A DNA stretch of 64,000 bases from Vibrio maritimus (GCF_021441885.1 NZ_CP090438.1:2418001-2482000), one strand, 5' to 3'; shown: positions 52,677 to 61,292, counted from the first letter of the stretch. The notes: generated by a model not told the origin, from the sequence alone. Program-made: numbers and translations.

Positions 52677-53678
52677 ATGAACACCAAGTTTGCTGCGTTG
52701 ACATTGGCAATCGGTTTAGGGATCAGTGCTCAAGCAAACGCACTGAATATTGTTTTGACCAACGATGACAGTTGGTCGACGACCAATATTCAGACTCTTC
52801 ATACGACACTTAAAGCAGCGGGACACGACGTGATCATGTCCGCGCCTTGTACAGGACAAAGTGGTAAAGGTGGCGCAATCCACTTTATGAAAGAGGTATC
52901 GGTTGACCGCACTCAACTCGACAAAGACCAAGTTTGTGTGGGTGATACTGACACATCCGTCGCTTTCGAAGACTACACTGAAGGCACACCGACAATGGCT
53001 GCATTGTACGGTATTGATGTTTATGCAATGGAGCGCTGGGGCATGCAGCCTGATCTCGTTATCTCTGGGCCTAATGAAGGTAACAACGTAGGTTACTCAA
53101 CCAATATGTCGGGTACACTTGGCGCAACCAACGCCTCTATCGCACGCGGTATTCCTGCGATTGCCGTTAGCGCTTACGATGGCGAAGCTGACAAAGCCCA
53201 AGACGTCGCAAACATAGTCGTTGAACTTCTCGACCAACTTGTTGAAAAGACAGCGGACGGCGCTCCTCTACTACCTAAGTTCACTGGTTTGAACGTTAAC
53301 ATTCCTGAAGATCCTGCTAATCATCGCGGTTTTAAACACACTCAAGTCGGCTGGAACGCGGGTCACGACAACATGATCGTCAAATTCACCGACGATCTAG
53401 CCTCAAGCGACATGTTTATGGGTTACGTTGCTATTGAAATGATGAAGCATGACCCTAGCCTGACGATGGACGAAGCCATGGCGATAGCCCGAAGCATGTA
53501 CAAAGACAAAGCGGGTATCAGCATGGACTCTGACTCGAACTACGCCGATCAATCAGAAAACAGCGAAGGCATTGCTGTTGGTCAAGGTTATGTCACCATC
53601 AGTGCGATTCAAGCTAACGTTCAAGGTTCAGTAGCCAAGTCAGAATGGGTTCGCTACAAGCTTAACGAACTGTTTTAA
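52677..53678 (+). CDS. exported SurE-family phosphatase/nucleotidase
   Basis: This 333-residue protein has a signal peptide (1-22, ending QANA). The mature part is of the SurE family: LNIVLTNDDSW (the metal-binding Asp pair), SGPNEGNNVGYS (metal-binding Asn), MSGTLGATNASIARGIPAIAVSA in pieces, and QGYVTISAIQANVQ near the end. Cytoplasmic SurE is about 250 residues and removes phosphate from nucleotides; this version is longer and should act in the periplasm or outside. It lies after the membrane regulator gene and before a lipoprotein gene. Confidence 0.85.
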   Translation: MNTKFAALTLAIGLGISAQANALNIVLTNDDSWSTTNIQTLHTTLKAAGHDVIMSAPCTGQSGKGGAIHFMKEVSVDRTQLDKDQVCVGDTDTSVAFEDYTEGTPTMAALYGIDVYAMERWGMQPDLVISGPNEGNNVGYSTNMSGTLGATNASIARGIPAIAVSAYDGEADKAQDVANIVVELLDQLVEKTADGAPLLPKFTGLNVNIPEDPANHRGFKHTQVGWNAGHDNMIVKFTDDLASSDMFMGYVAIEMMKHDPSLTMDEAMAIARSMYKDKAGISMDSDSNYADQSENSEGIAVGQGYVTISAIQANVQGSVAKSEWVRYKLNELF

Positions 53679-53687
53679 GGGGTTAGC

Positions 53688-54323
53688 ATGAAAAAGCTAT
53701 TACTACTGAGTGTTGCGACTGCGGTTTTAGCAGGCTGTAATGACAGCTCAGACACAAGTTCTGCCATGAGCCAAAGTGACTTTGTCTCTGCCTACCAAGG
53801 CCAATATGTTGGAAGCCAGTTGATTGAATCTGAACCCATGCATTTGGGATTGACTGTCAACGAAGGCGCATTTTACCTGACCGTGACGGACGCGAACGAA
53901 TCATCAACAGTTTACACCGGCGACTACAGCGAGCAGTCAGGCAAGTTAAGCTTCAATCAAGGTGAGATCCAATGTCAGTTAAACGGTGTATACCACTGCG
54001 AAGCTGGATCAGATAGTGTCGAGTTACGAACTCACGCCCCAACTGACTGGATCGCCATTGAAGAACTAAGTGGTACATACCGTAATTCAGAAGAGGCGAC
54101 GTTCACGATCGTGCAATCTGGTGAGCAGATCTATGTTGAGCTAGCGAACTGTATGCAAACCGGGGAGAAAATGGGGGCTAACGAGGTCAAATTTGAAGCT
54201 GGTTTTTGTTTTGACCAAGAGGTGTTAGCAATGATTGAGCCTCAAACGCTTGAAACCGATGGCGACACACTTAAAGTCACCTCATCCAACCCACTTTTGG
54301 GCGGCTACTGGTTTAAAGGTTAA
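53688..54323 (+). CDS. lipoprotein of unknown function
   Basis: This 211-residue protein has a lipoprotein signal with lipobox LAGC (Cys 17), followed by a Ser/Asp-rich spacer. The mature domain is beta-rich, with repeats of short strands such as SQLIESEPMHLGLTVN and FYLTVTDAN. Several cysteines occur (CQLNGVYHC, ANCMQTG, GFCFDQ) and could pair outside the cytoplasm. I do not recognise a family. It starts nine bases after the surE-like gene, so the two are surely cotranscribed, and it ends at a terminator. Confidence 0.75.
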   Translation: MKKLLLLSVATAVLAGCNDSSDTSSAMSQSDFVSAYQGQYVGSQLIESEPMHLGLTVNEGAFYLTVTDANESSTVYTGDYSEQSGKLSFNQGEIQCQLNGVYHCEAGSDSVELRTHAPTDWIAIEELSGTYRNSEEATFTIVQSGEQIYVELANCMQTGEKMGANEVKFEAGFCFDQEVLAMIEPQTLETDGDTLKVTSSNPLLGGYWFKG

Positions 54324-54354
54324 TTTTCGGCACTAACATACTGAGTACCATCGC

Positions 54355-54395
54355 AAATACCGCCTTAGGTCGATATCTACGGCGGTATTTTCTTT
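54355..54395 (+). terminator. terminator after the surE-lipoprotein pair
   Basis: AAATACCGCC and GGCGGTATTT pair around a 16-base loop, followed by TCTTTG. Confidence 0.75.
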
Positions 54396-54474
54396 GCTGG
54401 CTTTCTAACCTTTCAATCAATATCCACAATTCTTTTGATGACACTGGTCACGGAACCGACTATCATCCACTAAC

Positions 54475-54497
54475 GCAAATCATTCTCATTGTCATCG
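54475..54497. promoter_or_regulatory. Fur-like box before the MATE gene
   Basis: The reverse complement contains AATGAGAATGATTTGC, close to natural Fur sites of vibrios. It lies 39 bases before the MATE ATG. Confidence 0.62.
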
Positions 54498-54535
54498 ATA
54501 GACACTATCGCTGACCTCTCGCTACTTTTTCTACT

Positions 54536-55843
54536 ATGACTATCTCTCACAAAGACTATTACAAGATTGCTCTACCCTTTATTATTTCAACCGTCACTCA
54601 GCCACTGCTTGGCGCGGTTGACACTGCCGTCATCGGTCAGTTGGGTGTTGCTGAGCTGATTGCTGGTGTTGCTGTCGGTACGGTGATTATGAATACCTTG
54701 TATTGGCTATTCGGATTCTTTCGTGTCAGTACGACGGGTCAAAGCGCTATGGCACTCGGAAGAGGTGATCAAAGTCTTCTGGCAAGCAGCCTGATGAGAC
54801 CGTTTGTGCTCGCCGCCTCTGTTGGACTGGTGTTTATCGTCCTGCAATCTTTGCTCTGGCAGGGTGCCCTTTGGATCATTGAACCTGAAGCCGATGTGGC
54901 GCAGCAAGCTGAGATCTACTTTTCTATTCTTATCTTTGGTGCCCCGTTTGTCTTGCTCAACTACACGGTGATCGGTTGGTTAATGGGTCAAGCGAAAGCA
55001 AAAGAAACGCTCTATACACAAGTGTTTGGCAACGTTCTTAATATCGTGCTTGATGCTGTGTTTGTACTCTATTTTGACCTTGGTGTCGCTGGGGTTGCTT
55101 ATGCGAGTTTGATCTCTCAAATAGTGATGTTCGCCATCGGTATCAGTTTGGTGCTCAGAACAGCGGGAGTATCGTTGTCATCGCTGATATCAGCTTCCAA
55201 GATGTCCAAAAACGATCTCGCGACCATCGTCTCATCAAACACAGATCTACTGCTACGCACAATTTGCTTGCTCACCTTCTTCAACATGATGGCACGAACG
55301 GGTGCTCAGCTTGGTACCGACACACTCGCCACTAACGCTATCCTGATGCAGATAACCTTTATCGTTAGCTACCTTTTTGATGGCGTGGCGAATGCATCCA
55401 GTGTCTTCGCAGGAAAGGCGGTCGGTGAGAAAAACCCCTCCATGCTCGAGCGCGTTTTGAAGCTCAACTTCCAATGGACGGCGGGATTAATTGTTCTGCT
55501 CACACTTGTCGTTGCTCTATTTCAGAATCAATGGGTTTACCTATTCACAAGCCTAGAGAGCATCGTTGACTTGTATCAGGAAATGACGCCATGGCTACTG
55601 GTGTTCCCTGTAGTGGCAGGTTTCGGCTTGACCGTGTACGGCATCTTTACGGGAACAGGAACGACAAGACCTGTTAGAGATTCAAGCATTGCGACACTCA
55701 TTGTGTTTCTTGTCGTGCAGGCATTCAGCGTCGATATATGGGGAAATCATGGACTTTGGCTTGCCTTTACCCTGTTCTACTGTGGTCGTATTGGCTTCTT
55801 ATACCCATTCATAGTTCAAGTAAAAAAGAAGTGTATTGAGTAG
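54536..55843 (+). CDS. MATE family transporter (DinF-like)
   Basis: This 435-residue protein has twelve hydrophobic segments and the DinF-branch start IALPFIISTVTQPLLGAVDTAVIG with GVAELIAGVAVGTVIMNTLYW and FRVSTTGQSAMALG. It differs clearly from the NorM-like protein at 33402. A Fur-like box directly in front suggests that it is induced in low iron, so it may export a siderophore or another iron-linked compound; this is inference. A terminator follows about 55 bases after the stop. Confidence 0.87.
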   Translation: MTISHKDYYKIALPFIISTVTQPLLGAVDTAVIGQLGVAELIAGVAVGTVIMNTLYWLFGFFRVSTTGQSAMALGRGDQSLLASSLMRPFVLAASVGLVFIVLQSLLWQGALWIIEPEADVAQQAEIYFSILIFGAPFVLLNYTVIGWLMGQAKAKETLYTQVFGNVLNIVLDAVFVLYFDLGVAGVAYASLISQIVMFAIGISLVLRTAGVSLSSLISASKMSKNDLATIVSSNTDLLLRTICLLTFFNMMARTGAQLGTDTLATNAILMQITFIVSYLFDGVANASSVFAGKAVGEKNPSMLERVLKLNFQWTAGLIVLLTLVVALFQNQWVYLFTSLESIVDLYQEMTPWLLVFPVVAGFGLTVYGIFTGTGTTRPVRDSSIATLIVFLVVQAFSVDIWGNHGLWLAFTLFYCGRIGFLYPFIVQVKKKCIE

Positions 55844-55898
55844 AAAAGTAATTCCCCTATCCATGCACTGAAAAAAATAGCTAAAACACTCTCATTCG

Positions 55899-55923
55899 AG
55901 CGCTCATTAAGAGCGCTTTTTAT
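55899..55923 (+). terminator. terminator after the MATE gene
   Basis: AGCGCTC-ATTAA-GAGCGCT is followed by TTTTATT. Confidence 0.82.
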
Positions 55924-56005
55924 TGGTTGTTAAAGACCACTTTAAGGCCGCAACAGACAAAATTAGCTCTCGATCACACTTCTAAAAACACTTGCAAAGT
56001 GGTAC

Positions 56006-56029
56006 GATTGTTACGTTATAACATAAGTC
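56006..56029. promoter_or_regulatory. Zur-type operator before the ABC importer operon
   Basis: The centre TTACGTTATAACATAAGT shares the core CGTTATAACATAA with the site at 39088 (reverse strand). It lies 15-38 bases before the GTG 56044 start, and any longer reading of the first gene would cover it. Confidence 0.7.
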
Positions 56030-56043
56030 ATCAGAGCCACTCC

Positions 56044-56799
56044 GTGAACGCCCCAATCCTTACAGTCAACCAGCTTTCAATCCAGTCAAAAGAACGCATC
56101 TTGTTCCAAGATATTCAGTTCGACGTCAATGCAGGAGAAATGCTTGCAGTAATGGGCCCTTCTGGTATTGGTAAGTCCATGTTGTCAAAGGCGATTGCAG
56201 GGTTTACTCCTGATTCAATGTCGGTTTCAGGCGATATCCTCTTAGCGGGCACCAACGTAAGTAATGTGTCTCTCATAGAACGAGCACCAGAGCAGCGCCC
56301 AGCGTTTATTTTTCAAGATGCTTTGCAGGCTCTGAATCCTCTCGTAACCGTTGAAGCTCAGTTGACGCTGGCATATACCGGTTGGCGCACCAAGCCCAAG
56401 GCAGATGACCGAAGCACTATCGTCGCATTACTCACGCGACTTGGGTTCTCTGACCCTTCAGCAATCCTCAAGCTTTATCCAAGCCAGCTCTCTGGCGGTC
56501 AAAGACAACGAATCTGCATCGCAATTGGGCTGCTAAGTAAAGCGTCTCTGTTAATTGCGGATGAACCAACGAGTGCGCTAGACCCGGTGACGGAACAAGA
56601 GATCCTAACGCTAATCAGAGAGAGTGTAAGAAACACCAACATGGCTGGCATTCTTATCACTCACGATCTCCATAGCGCATTAGAGTGCGACAAAATGGTG
56701 GTGATTGATGAAGGCAGAGTCATTGCCTACGGTGAGCCTCGCCATGCGCTCGAATGCAGCGAACATGATTTTTGCCAATCTTTAAGAGGATTGATCTGA
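56044..56799 (+). CDS. peptide/nickel-type ABC ATPase, first subunit (DppD-like)
   Basis: From GTG 56044 this is a 251-residue ATPase with Walker A GPSGIGKSM (about 35-43), the Q-loop in FIFQDALQALNPL, signature LSGGQRQRICIA and Walker B LLIADEPTSALDP. This belongs to the DppD/NikD group. The longer frame from TTG 55927 would run through the Zur-type box and is not supported. Its TGA overlaps the ATG of the second ATPase (TGATG). The operon has both ATPases, a lipid-anchored binding protein and a fused permease. Confidence 0.87.
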   Translation: MNAPILTVNQLSIQSKERILFQDIQFDVNAGEMLAVMGPSGIGKSMLSKAIAGFTPDSMSVSGDILLAGTNVSNVSLIERAPEQRPAFIFQDALQALNPLVTVEAQLTLAYTGWRTKPKADDRSTIVALLTRLGFSDPSAILKLYPSQLSGGQRQRICIAIGLLSKASLLIADEPTSALDPVTEQEILTLIRESVRNTNMAGILITHDLHSALECDKMVVIDEGRVIAYGEPRHALECSEHDFCQSLRGLI

Positions 56800-57671
56800 T
56801 GACAGCTATTTCCTCGGGACAGGCTGTTTCTTTAGAACAAGCCAAGCACGCAGATAACACTGCAGTATCAAGTGTAATGTTTGACGATGTCAGTGTGCAC
56901 CACTACTCAATGCCCAAGTGGTTGGGCGGTACGCCTTTTAAAGCACTCGACAAAGTGACACTCAAGGTTGCCGAGCGCAGTCTAGCGATTGTCGGCCCTT
57001 CGGGTGCAGGCAAATCCACAATGATTGAACTCTTGTTTGGATTACGCGCGCCGCAAGAAGGTCGCATCAAGGTGTTGGGACACACTCTGCCTATCACTTC
57101 TAGCAAAGAGCGTCTTGCGCTATGTAAGAAAATCCAGCTGATCCCGCAGGAGCCACATACTAGCCTTAACCCTTATTACACTGTCGCTCAAGTGTTGATT
57201 GAACCACTGGAAAGCCTAGGTATTGAGGGCAACCACCAGCAAAAAGCCCAGAGAGCACTGGAAGAAGTTGGGCTTCGACCAGAGCTATTGGCCCTAACAC
57301 CAAGTCAACTCTCTACAGGTCAAGCGCAGCGCGTCGCGATTGCCAGAGCGCTCATCGTTGAGCCTGAGTTACTGGTTGCCGATGAACCCACCAGCAGCCT
57401 TGACCCAGTTAACCGCCAGCGTCTTATTGATCTGCTGAACACACTCAAGCAACAAAGAGCGCTTAAACTCATTTTAGTCACGCACGACCTCGGCGCAGCC
57501 AGTGCATTGTGCGATGACATTGTGGTCTTAGACCAAGGGCAAGTCGTGGAGAATGAATGCGCTACTCGCATTATGAACTCCCCTACCCACCCAACAACCA
57601 AGGCGTTAATCCACGCCCAGTCGCTGACTTCGGCGGCCAATAAACATAACACCAACTCACAAACACAATAG
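56799..57671 (+). CDS. peptide/nickel-type ABC ATPase, second subunit (DppF-like)
   Basis: This 290-residue ATPase has Walker A GPSGAGKST, IPQEPHTSLNPYYTVAQVL as the Q-loop region, and Walker B LLVADEPTSSLDP. The signature reads LSTGQAQRVAIA, with Thr in place of the first Gly of LSGGQ; this variation occurs in some DppF-like proteins and need not inactivate it. ATG 56799 overlaps the previous stop and is preceded by AGAGGA, so the upstream extension is rejected. It should pair with the first ATPase as a heterodimer. Confidence 0.88.
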   Translation: MTAISSGQAVSLEQAKHADNTAVSSVMFDDVSVHHYSMPKWLGGTPFKALDKVTLKVAERSLAIVGPSGAGKSTMIELLFGLRAPQEGRIKVLGHTLPITSSKERLALCKKIQLIPQEPHTSLNPYYTVAQVLIEPLESLGIEGNHQQKAQRALEEVGLRPELLALTPSQLSTGQAQRVAIARALIVEPELLVADEPTSSLDPVNRQRLIDLLNTLKQQRALKLILVTHDLGAASALCDDIVVLDQGQVVENECATRIMNSPTHPTTKALIHAQSLTSAANKHNTNSQTQ

Positions 57672-57683
57672 AGAACCCTCACC

Positions 57684-59189
57684 ATGCGTTTCCATTCCAT
57701 TAAATTAGCCTGTGCGCTTGCTTTAGCTTTGCCATTAACAGGCTGTTTTGATTCTAAAGAAGAAGCTCAAAATACAGCCACTGACACAGCGGTAAAATCA
57801 GAGATTCGTGTTGCTATGATGCAGCCACCGCGCACGGGTCTATCGCCACTTTCAGACGATGCTTTCAAGCTTTCTCGTTGGAGCACGGCGGAAACGCTTA
57901 TCAACCTAACGCCGAAGTCAGAGGCAGAGCCAATGCTCGCCACTGCATGGGAACAAGTTGACCCACTCACTTGGCACTTTACGATTCGTGAAGGCGTTAA
58001 ATTCCACGACGGCTCAATGCTAGATGCTAATGCAGTGGTTAACTCACTTCAGAAAGCACTCGATGCCGCGCCAAAGCCGCGTATTCTTGATGGCATCGAC
58101 CTTGAAGTCACTGCATTAGATGCAAGCCACGTTGAAATCAAAACGACCTTCAACGACCCATTGCTTCCAAGCAGACTATCAAGCCCTCAATTGGCGATTC
58201 TGGCTACCAGCGCATATCAAGACAACGGCCGCGTCATCCCAACCGGTGCAGGTACTGGTCCATTCGAACTAGTGGAAATCAATGGCACCACCGGCGCAAA
58301 ACTAGAGCGCTTCGATGGCTACTGGGGTGAGAAAGCCAAGATTGAAACGGTGATCGCAGAATACGTACCAAACGGCTTCGCTCGCGCAGCAGCGCTTCGC
58401 ACTGGTACAGCCGACGTAGTAGAAGCCGTGCCAGTATCCCAAATCGCGACACTGGATGAAAACCTACTCCACGAAGTCGCTATGCCGCGCACCAACACCC
58501 TTTACCTCAACAACAAGTCTGAAGTATTCAGTCAGCTTGAGCTTCGCAAAGTGGCGGCGGCCGCCGTTGATCGTGAGCAGATCATCCGTACCGTTTACGA
58601 AAACCATGCCGATATCGCAGAAGGCCTACTAGGTCCAGCTCTCGCTTGGGCTGCACCAATCCGTCCAGAGGCTGCACCTTTAGAAGAAGGTAAAAAAGCC
58701 AACGGTGAGAAAATCGTTATCGGTACCTTTACCGACCGTGCAGAGCTACCAGAAGTTGCAGCACTACTTAAGCAGCAACTAGAAGCAGCAGGCTTCCAAG
58801 TTGAGCTTGATATCCGTGAGTACGCGCAAATCGAGAACGATGCACTTTCTGGCAAGTTCGATGCGTTCATCCTGTCACGTGCGACAGTACTAGACTCGGG
58901 TGACCCAGTGGCTTACATGCAAAGTGACTTTGGCTGTGAAGGTTCTTTCAACCTCGGTCAGTTCTGCTCTGAAACCGTAGATGAAGCACTAACTCACGCA
59001 GACCTTCAGCCACTTGGTGAACCACGCCAAAAGGCTATCATTGCAGCTGAGCAAAAAATCCTTGCTGAGTTCGCTGCGATCCCGCTGCTTCACGAGCGTG
59101 TCGTTCAAGGTGAAAGTGAGCGTGTAACGGATGCAGTTCGTGACCCGAGTGAGCGCCGTCTGATCGACGCACAAACTAAGGTTAACTAA
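57684..59189 (+). CDS. SBP_bac_5 family substrate-binding lipoprotein (NikA/DppA-like)
   Basis: This 501-residue protein has the lipobox LTGC (Cys 21), so it should be anchored in the membrane. The family-5 binding fold is seen in AETLINLTPKSEAEPMLATAWEQ, LTWHFTIREGVKFHDGSMLDA and IPTGAGTGPFELVEI. Relatives bind oligopeptides, nickel complexes, heme or opine metallophores. Because a Zur-type box precedes the operon, I infer a zinc complex or zincophore as substrate rather than peptide. It starts 12 bases after the second ATPase and ends five bases before the permease. Confidence 0.87.
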   Translation: MRFHSIKLACALALALPLTGCFDSKEEAQNTATDTAVKSEIRVAMMQPPRTGLSPLSDDAFKLSRWSTAETLINLTPKSEAEPMLATAWEQVDPLTWHFTIREGVKFHDGSMLDANAVVNSLQKALDAAPKPRILDGIDLEVTALDASHVEIKTTFNDPLLPSRLSSPQLAILATSAYQDNGRVIPTGAGTGPFELVEINGTTGAKLERFDGYWGEKAKIETVIAEYVPNGFARAAALRTGTADVVEAVPVSQIATLDENLLHEVAMPRTNTLYLNNKSEVFSQLELRKVAAAAVDREQIIRTVYENHADIAEGLLGPALAWAAPIRPEAAPLEEGKKANGEKIVIGTFTDRAELPEVAALLKQQLEAAGFQVELDIREYAQIENDALSGKFDAFILSRATVLDSGDPVAYMQSDFGCEGSFNLGQFCSETVDEALTHADLQPLGEPRQKAIIAAEQKILAEFAAIPLLHERVVQGESERVTDAVRDPSERRLIDAQTKVN

Positions 59190-59194
59190 GCGCA

Positions 59195-60931
59195 ATGATG
59201 TCTGCTGGTGCACCTAGACTGTCGTTAAACGCGATCGCCCCATGGCTATCGCGTTTGGCGTCGCTTATTGTCGTAGTTATTCTTGTGGGTTTGATGCCAG
59301 ATATTGCTGGTATCGACCCAAGTCAATCTATCCTTCGCGCACGTGCTGGTCAGCAACATATGCTGACGCCCGAAGCGCTGGCGGCAGTGAGAGAAGATCT
59401 TCAACTCGATCGCTCTGCCACTGAAAGGCTGATTGATTGGCTGGGCGATGCCCTTCAAGGTGATTTAGGTGTGTCTTGGATTGATGGCACATCAGTCTCA
59501 GACGGCATTCAGCAGACATTGTCTACCTCACTTTTCTTAATGTCACTCGCACTCGGGCTGACGTTTTTTCTGTGCGGTCTTGGTTTACTGCATACGCTCT
59601 ATCGATGGAAGGCCAACAAACTCGCTCAAACTCACAACAGTTTAAGTACGGTGCTGATATCGCTGCCAGAGTATGTCATCGCCTCGGTACTGATACTGGT
59701 CTTTTCCATCTGGCTGGGTCTATTTCCACCTTATGGTTGGCAGAGCTGGCAAGATATCTGGCTACCAAGCCTAGCGCTGGCATTACCTGCCAGTGGTTTA
59801 TTCAGCCGACTTCTCAGAGACAGCTTGCAGCGCGTTCTTAATGAACCTTGGGTTATTACTTGGCTAAGCGCGAATGTTAGCCCAAACCAAATCCTAAGGT
59901 TTGCGGTAAAACGCGCCATTAGTAGCCTAATTCCTCAAATCTCGATGATCATGATTGGCTTAACCGGCGGCGCAGTTGCTGTAGAGCAGATCTTCTCTAT
60001 TCCCGGGATTGGCCGACTCATCCTTGGCGCTGCTAAAGCGCAAGATTTGCCGATGCTGCAAGGTGGGCTTCTAGTACTGCTACTGATCTCGATCTTTATT
60101 AGTAGTATCGGGCTACTTATCCAGCAATGGATTCTTGGGCAGAGTTTAAAAAGTGGCAAGCTGATCAGTAGTCACACTACGTTCTCATTCACTTCGAGTA
60201 AGGCCAAACGTCTCACCGCTTACTCAATTTTTGTCGTTCTATTTCTGGTTGTTTTATGGTCGCTAGTTCGGGACCCATATACTAGCCAATACGTCAGATT
60301 AGCCGCACCGAGCCTTGAAGCCCCTCTCGGCGCAGACGGTATTGGTCGAGACTTAATGGCTCGTATTGGTGCAGGTATGCTATCTACGTTCAAAGAAGGC
60401 TTCATCGCAACCTTGTTGAGTTTACTCGTTGGCATCATCTTGGGGTTCAATACCAGAATAAGCCAAGGTCTTATCGAGATTACTAAAGGCGTGCCGTACA
60501 TTATTGCCGGATTGTTGGTTGCGGGTTTAACTGGGATGCATCCGAGTAGTGCAATGATCGCTATCGTCTTTGTTTCTTGGGCACCACTCGCTGCCCACTG
60601 CTCAAGCCTCATTGCGGAAGCCAAAGCCCAGCCCTATACCCACCTAGCCCCTATTTGGGGAACGGGTCGCGTTAAGGTTCTAAGACATTACATTCTGCCT
60701 TACGTGATGCCGCCACTATTAAGGCACGCATTATTGAGACTACCCGTGATCACCTTAAGCCTCACCGCACTGAGTTTTATTGGTCTGGGTGCCAAACCCC
60801 CCTCACCAGAGTGGGGTTTGATGATTGCTGAGAACTTACCGTATATCGAACGAGCTCCACTAGGCGTAATGGGACCGATAGCAGGTCTTGTTTTGATGGG
60901 TGTGGCGATCAACTTGTTGTTCGATGATTAA
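59195..60931 (+). CDS. fused DppB-DppC-type ABC permease
   Basis: At 578 residues it is about twice a single permease. The N-terminal half (about 1-320) is DppB/NikB-like, with LRARAGQQHMLTPEALAAVRE and the coupling motif region VEQIFSIPGIGRLILGAA. The C-terminal half (about 340-578) is DppC/NikC-like, with APLGADGIGRDLMARIGAG and SLTALSFIGLGAKPPSPEWG. Normally these are two genes; here one reading frame carries both with no stop between them. It completes the Zur-linked importer. ATG 59195 or 59198 are both possible starts. Confidence 0.88.
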   Translation: MMSAGAPRLSLNAIAPWLSRLASLIVVVILVGLMPDIAGIDPSQSILRARAGQQHMLTPEALAAVREDLQLDRSATERLIDWLGDALQGDLGVSWIDGTSVSDGIQQTLSTSLFLMSLALGLTFFLCGLGLLHTLYRWKANKLAQTHNSLSTVLISLPEYVIASVLILVFSIWLGLFPPYGWQSWQDIWLPSLALALPASGLFSRLLRDSLQRVLNEPWVITWLSANVSPNQILRFAVKRAISSLIPQISMIMIGLTGGAVAVEQIFSIPGIGRLILGAAKAQDLPMLQGGLLVLLLISIFISSIGLLIQQWILGQSLKSGKLISSHTTFSFTSSKAKRLTAYSIFVVLFLVVLWSLVRDPYTSQYVRLAAPSLEAPLGADGIGRDLMARIGAGMLSTFKEGFIATLLSLLVGIILGFNTRISQGLIEITKGVPYIIAGLLVAGLTGMHPSSAMIAIVFVSWAPLAAHCSSLIAEAKAQPYTHLAPIWGTGRVKVLRHYILPYVMPPLLRHALLRLPVITLSLTALSFIGLGAKPPSPEWGLMIAENLPYIERAPLGVMGPIAGLVLMGVAINLLFDD

Positions 60932-60946
60932 GCTGTCCATGATCCT

Positions 60947-60975
60947 AATCAAGGTGTAAATATGCCGCCTTGATT
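60947..60975. repeat. inverted repeat after the ABC importer operon
   Basis: AATCAAGG and CCTTGATT are perfect arms around a 13-base loop, 15 bases past the permease stop. No T run follows, so it may protect the mRNA 3' end or be an operator. Confidence 0.4.
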
Positions 60976-61011
60976 ACTATCTGGCAAAACAAAATTCTAA
61001 GAAGCAATGCA

Positions 61012-61266
61012 ATGAACAACAATCACACACAGATTACCCTTGAGATGGTAGATTGCGCGATAGCAAAGGTGGAAACGGCCAATCACGTTTCCCTTGAAAG
61101 CCTGAAAGCTTTGCTAAGCACTCAACCAGAACAAACTCTTGAGATGTTTGGTGCAATGAACGCGCTTGAGTCGCTTGACGATAAATACAAGCAACTTATG
61201 ACCAAATACCCACAGATGCTTGAGAACGCTCAGCATGTGTTGGAGACATCGGTTTTGCTGGGATAA
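61012..61266 (+). CDS. small helical protein of unknown function (84 aa)
   Basis: From ATG 61012 the protein reads MNNNHTQITLEMVDCAIAK at the start and consists of predicted amphipathic helices (MVDCAIAKVETANHVSLESL, ALNALESLDDKYKQLMTKY in type). It is acidic and has no membrane segment. I do not recognise a family. A clean terminator follows. It stands 80 bases after the importer operon and could be its last gene or independent. Confidence 0.6.
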   Translation: MNNNHTQITLEMVDCAIAKVETANHVSLESLKALLSTQPEQTLEMFGAMNALESLDDKYKQLMTKYPQMLENAQHVLETSVLLG

Positions 61267-61292
61267 AACAGCACAAGCGTATGACAGATAAG

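Noticed and set aside
33402..55843. Recent duplication of the two MATE genes or of the two DEAD-box helicases
   Set aside because: Both pairs differ through most of their length and have different tails and start motifs, so they are old paralogues, not copies made locally.
55927..56043. Longer N-terminus of the first ABC ATPase from TTG 55927
   Set aside because: It would translate the Zur-type box and adds residues without similarity to ATPases; GTG 56044 is the natural start.
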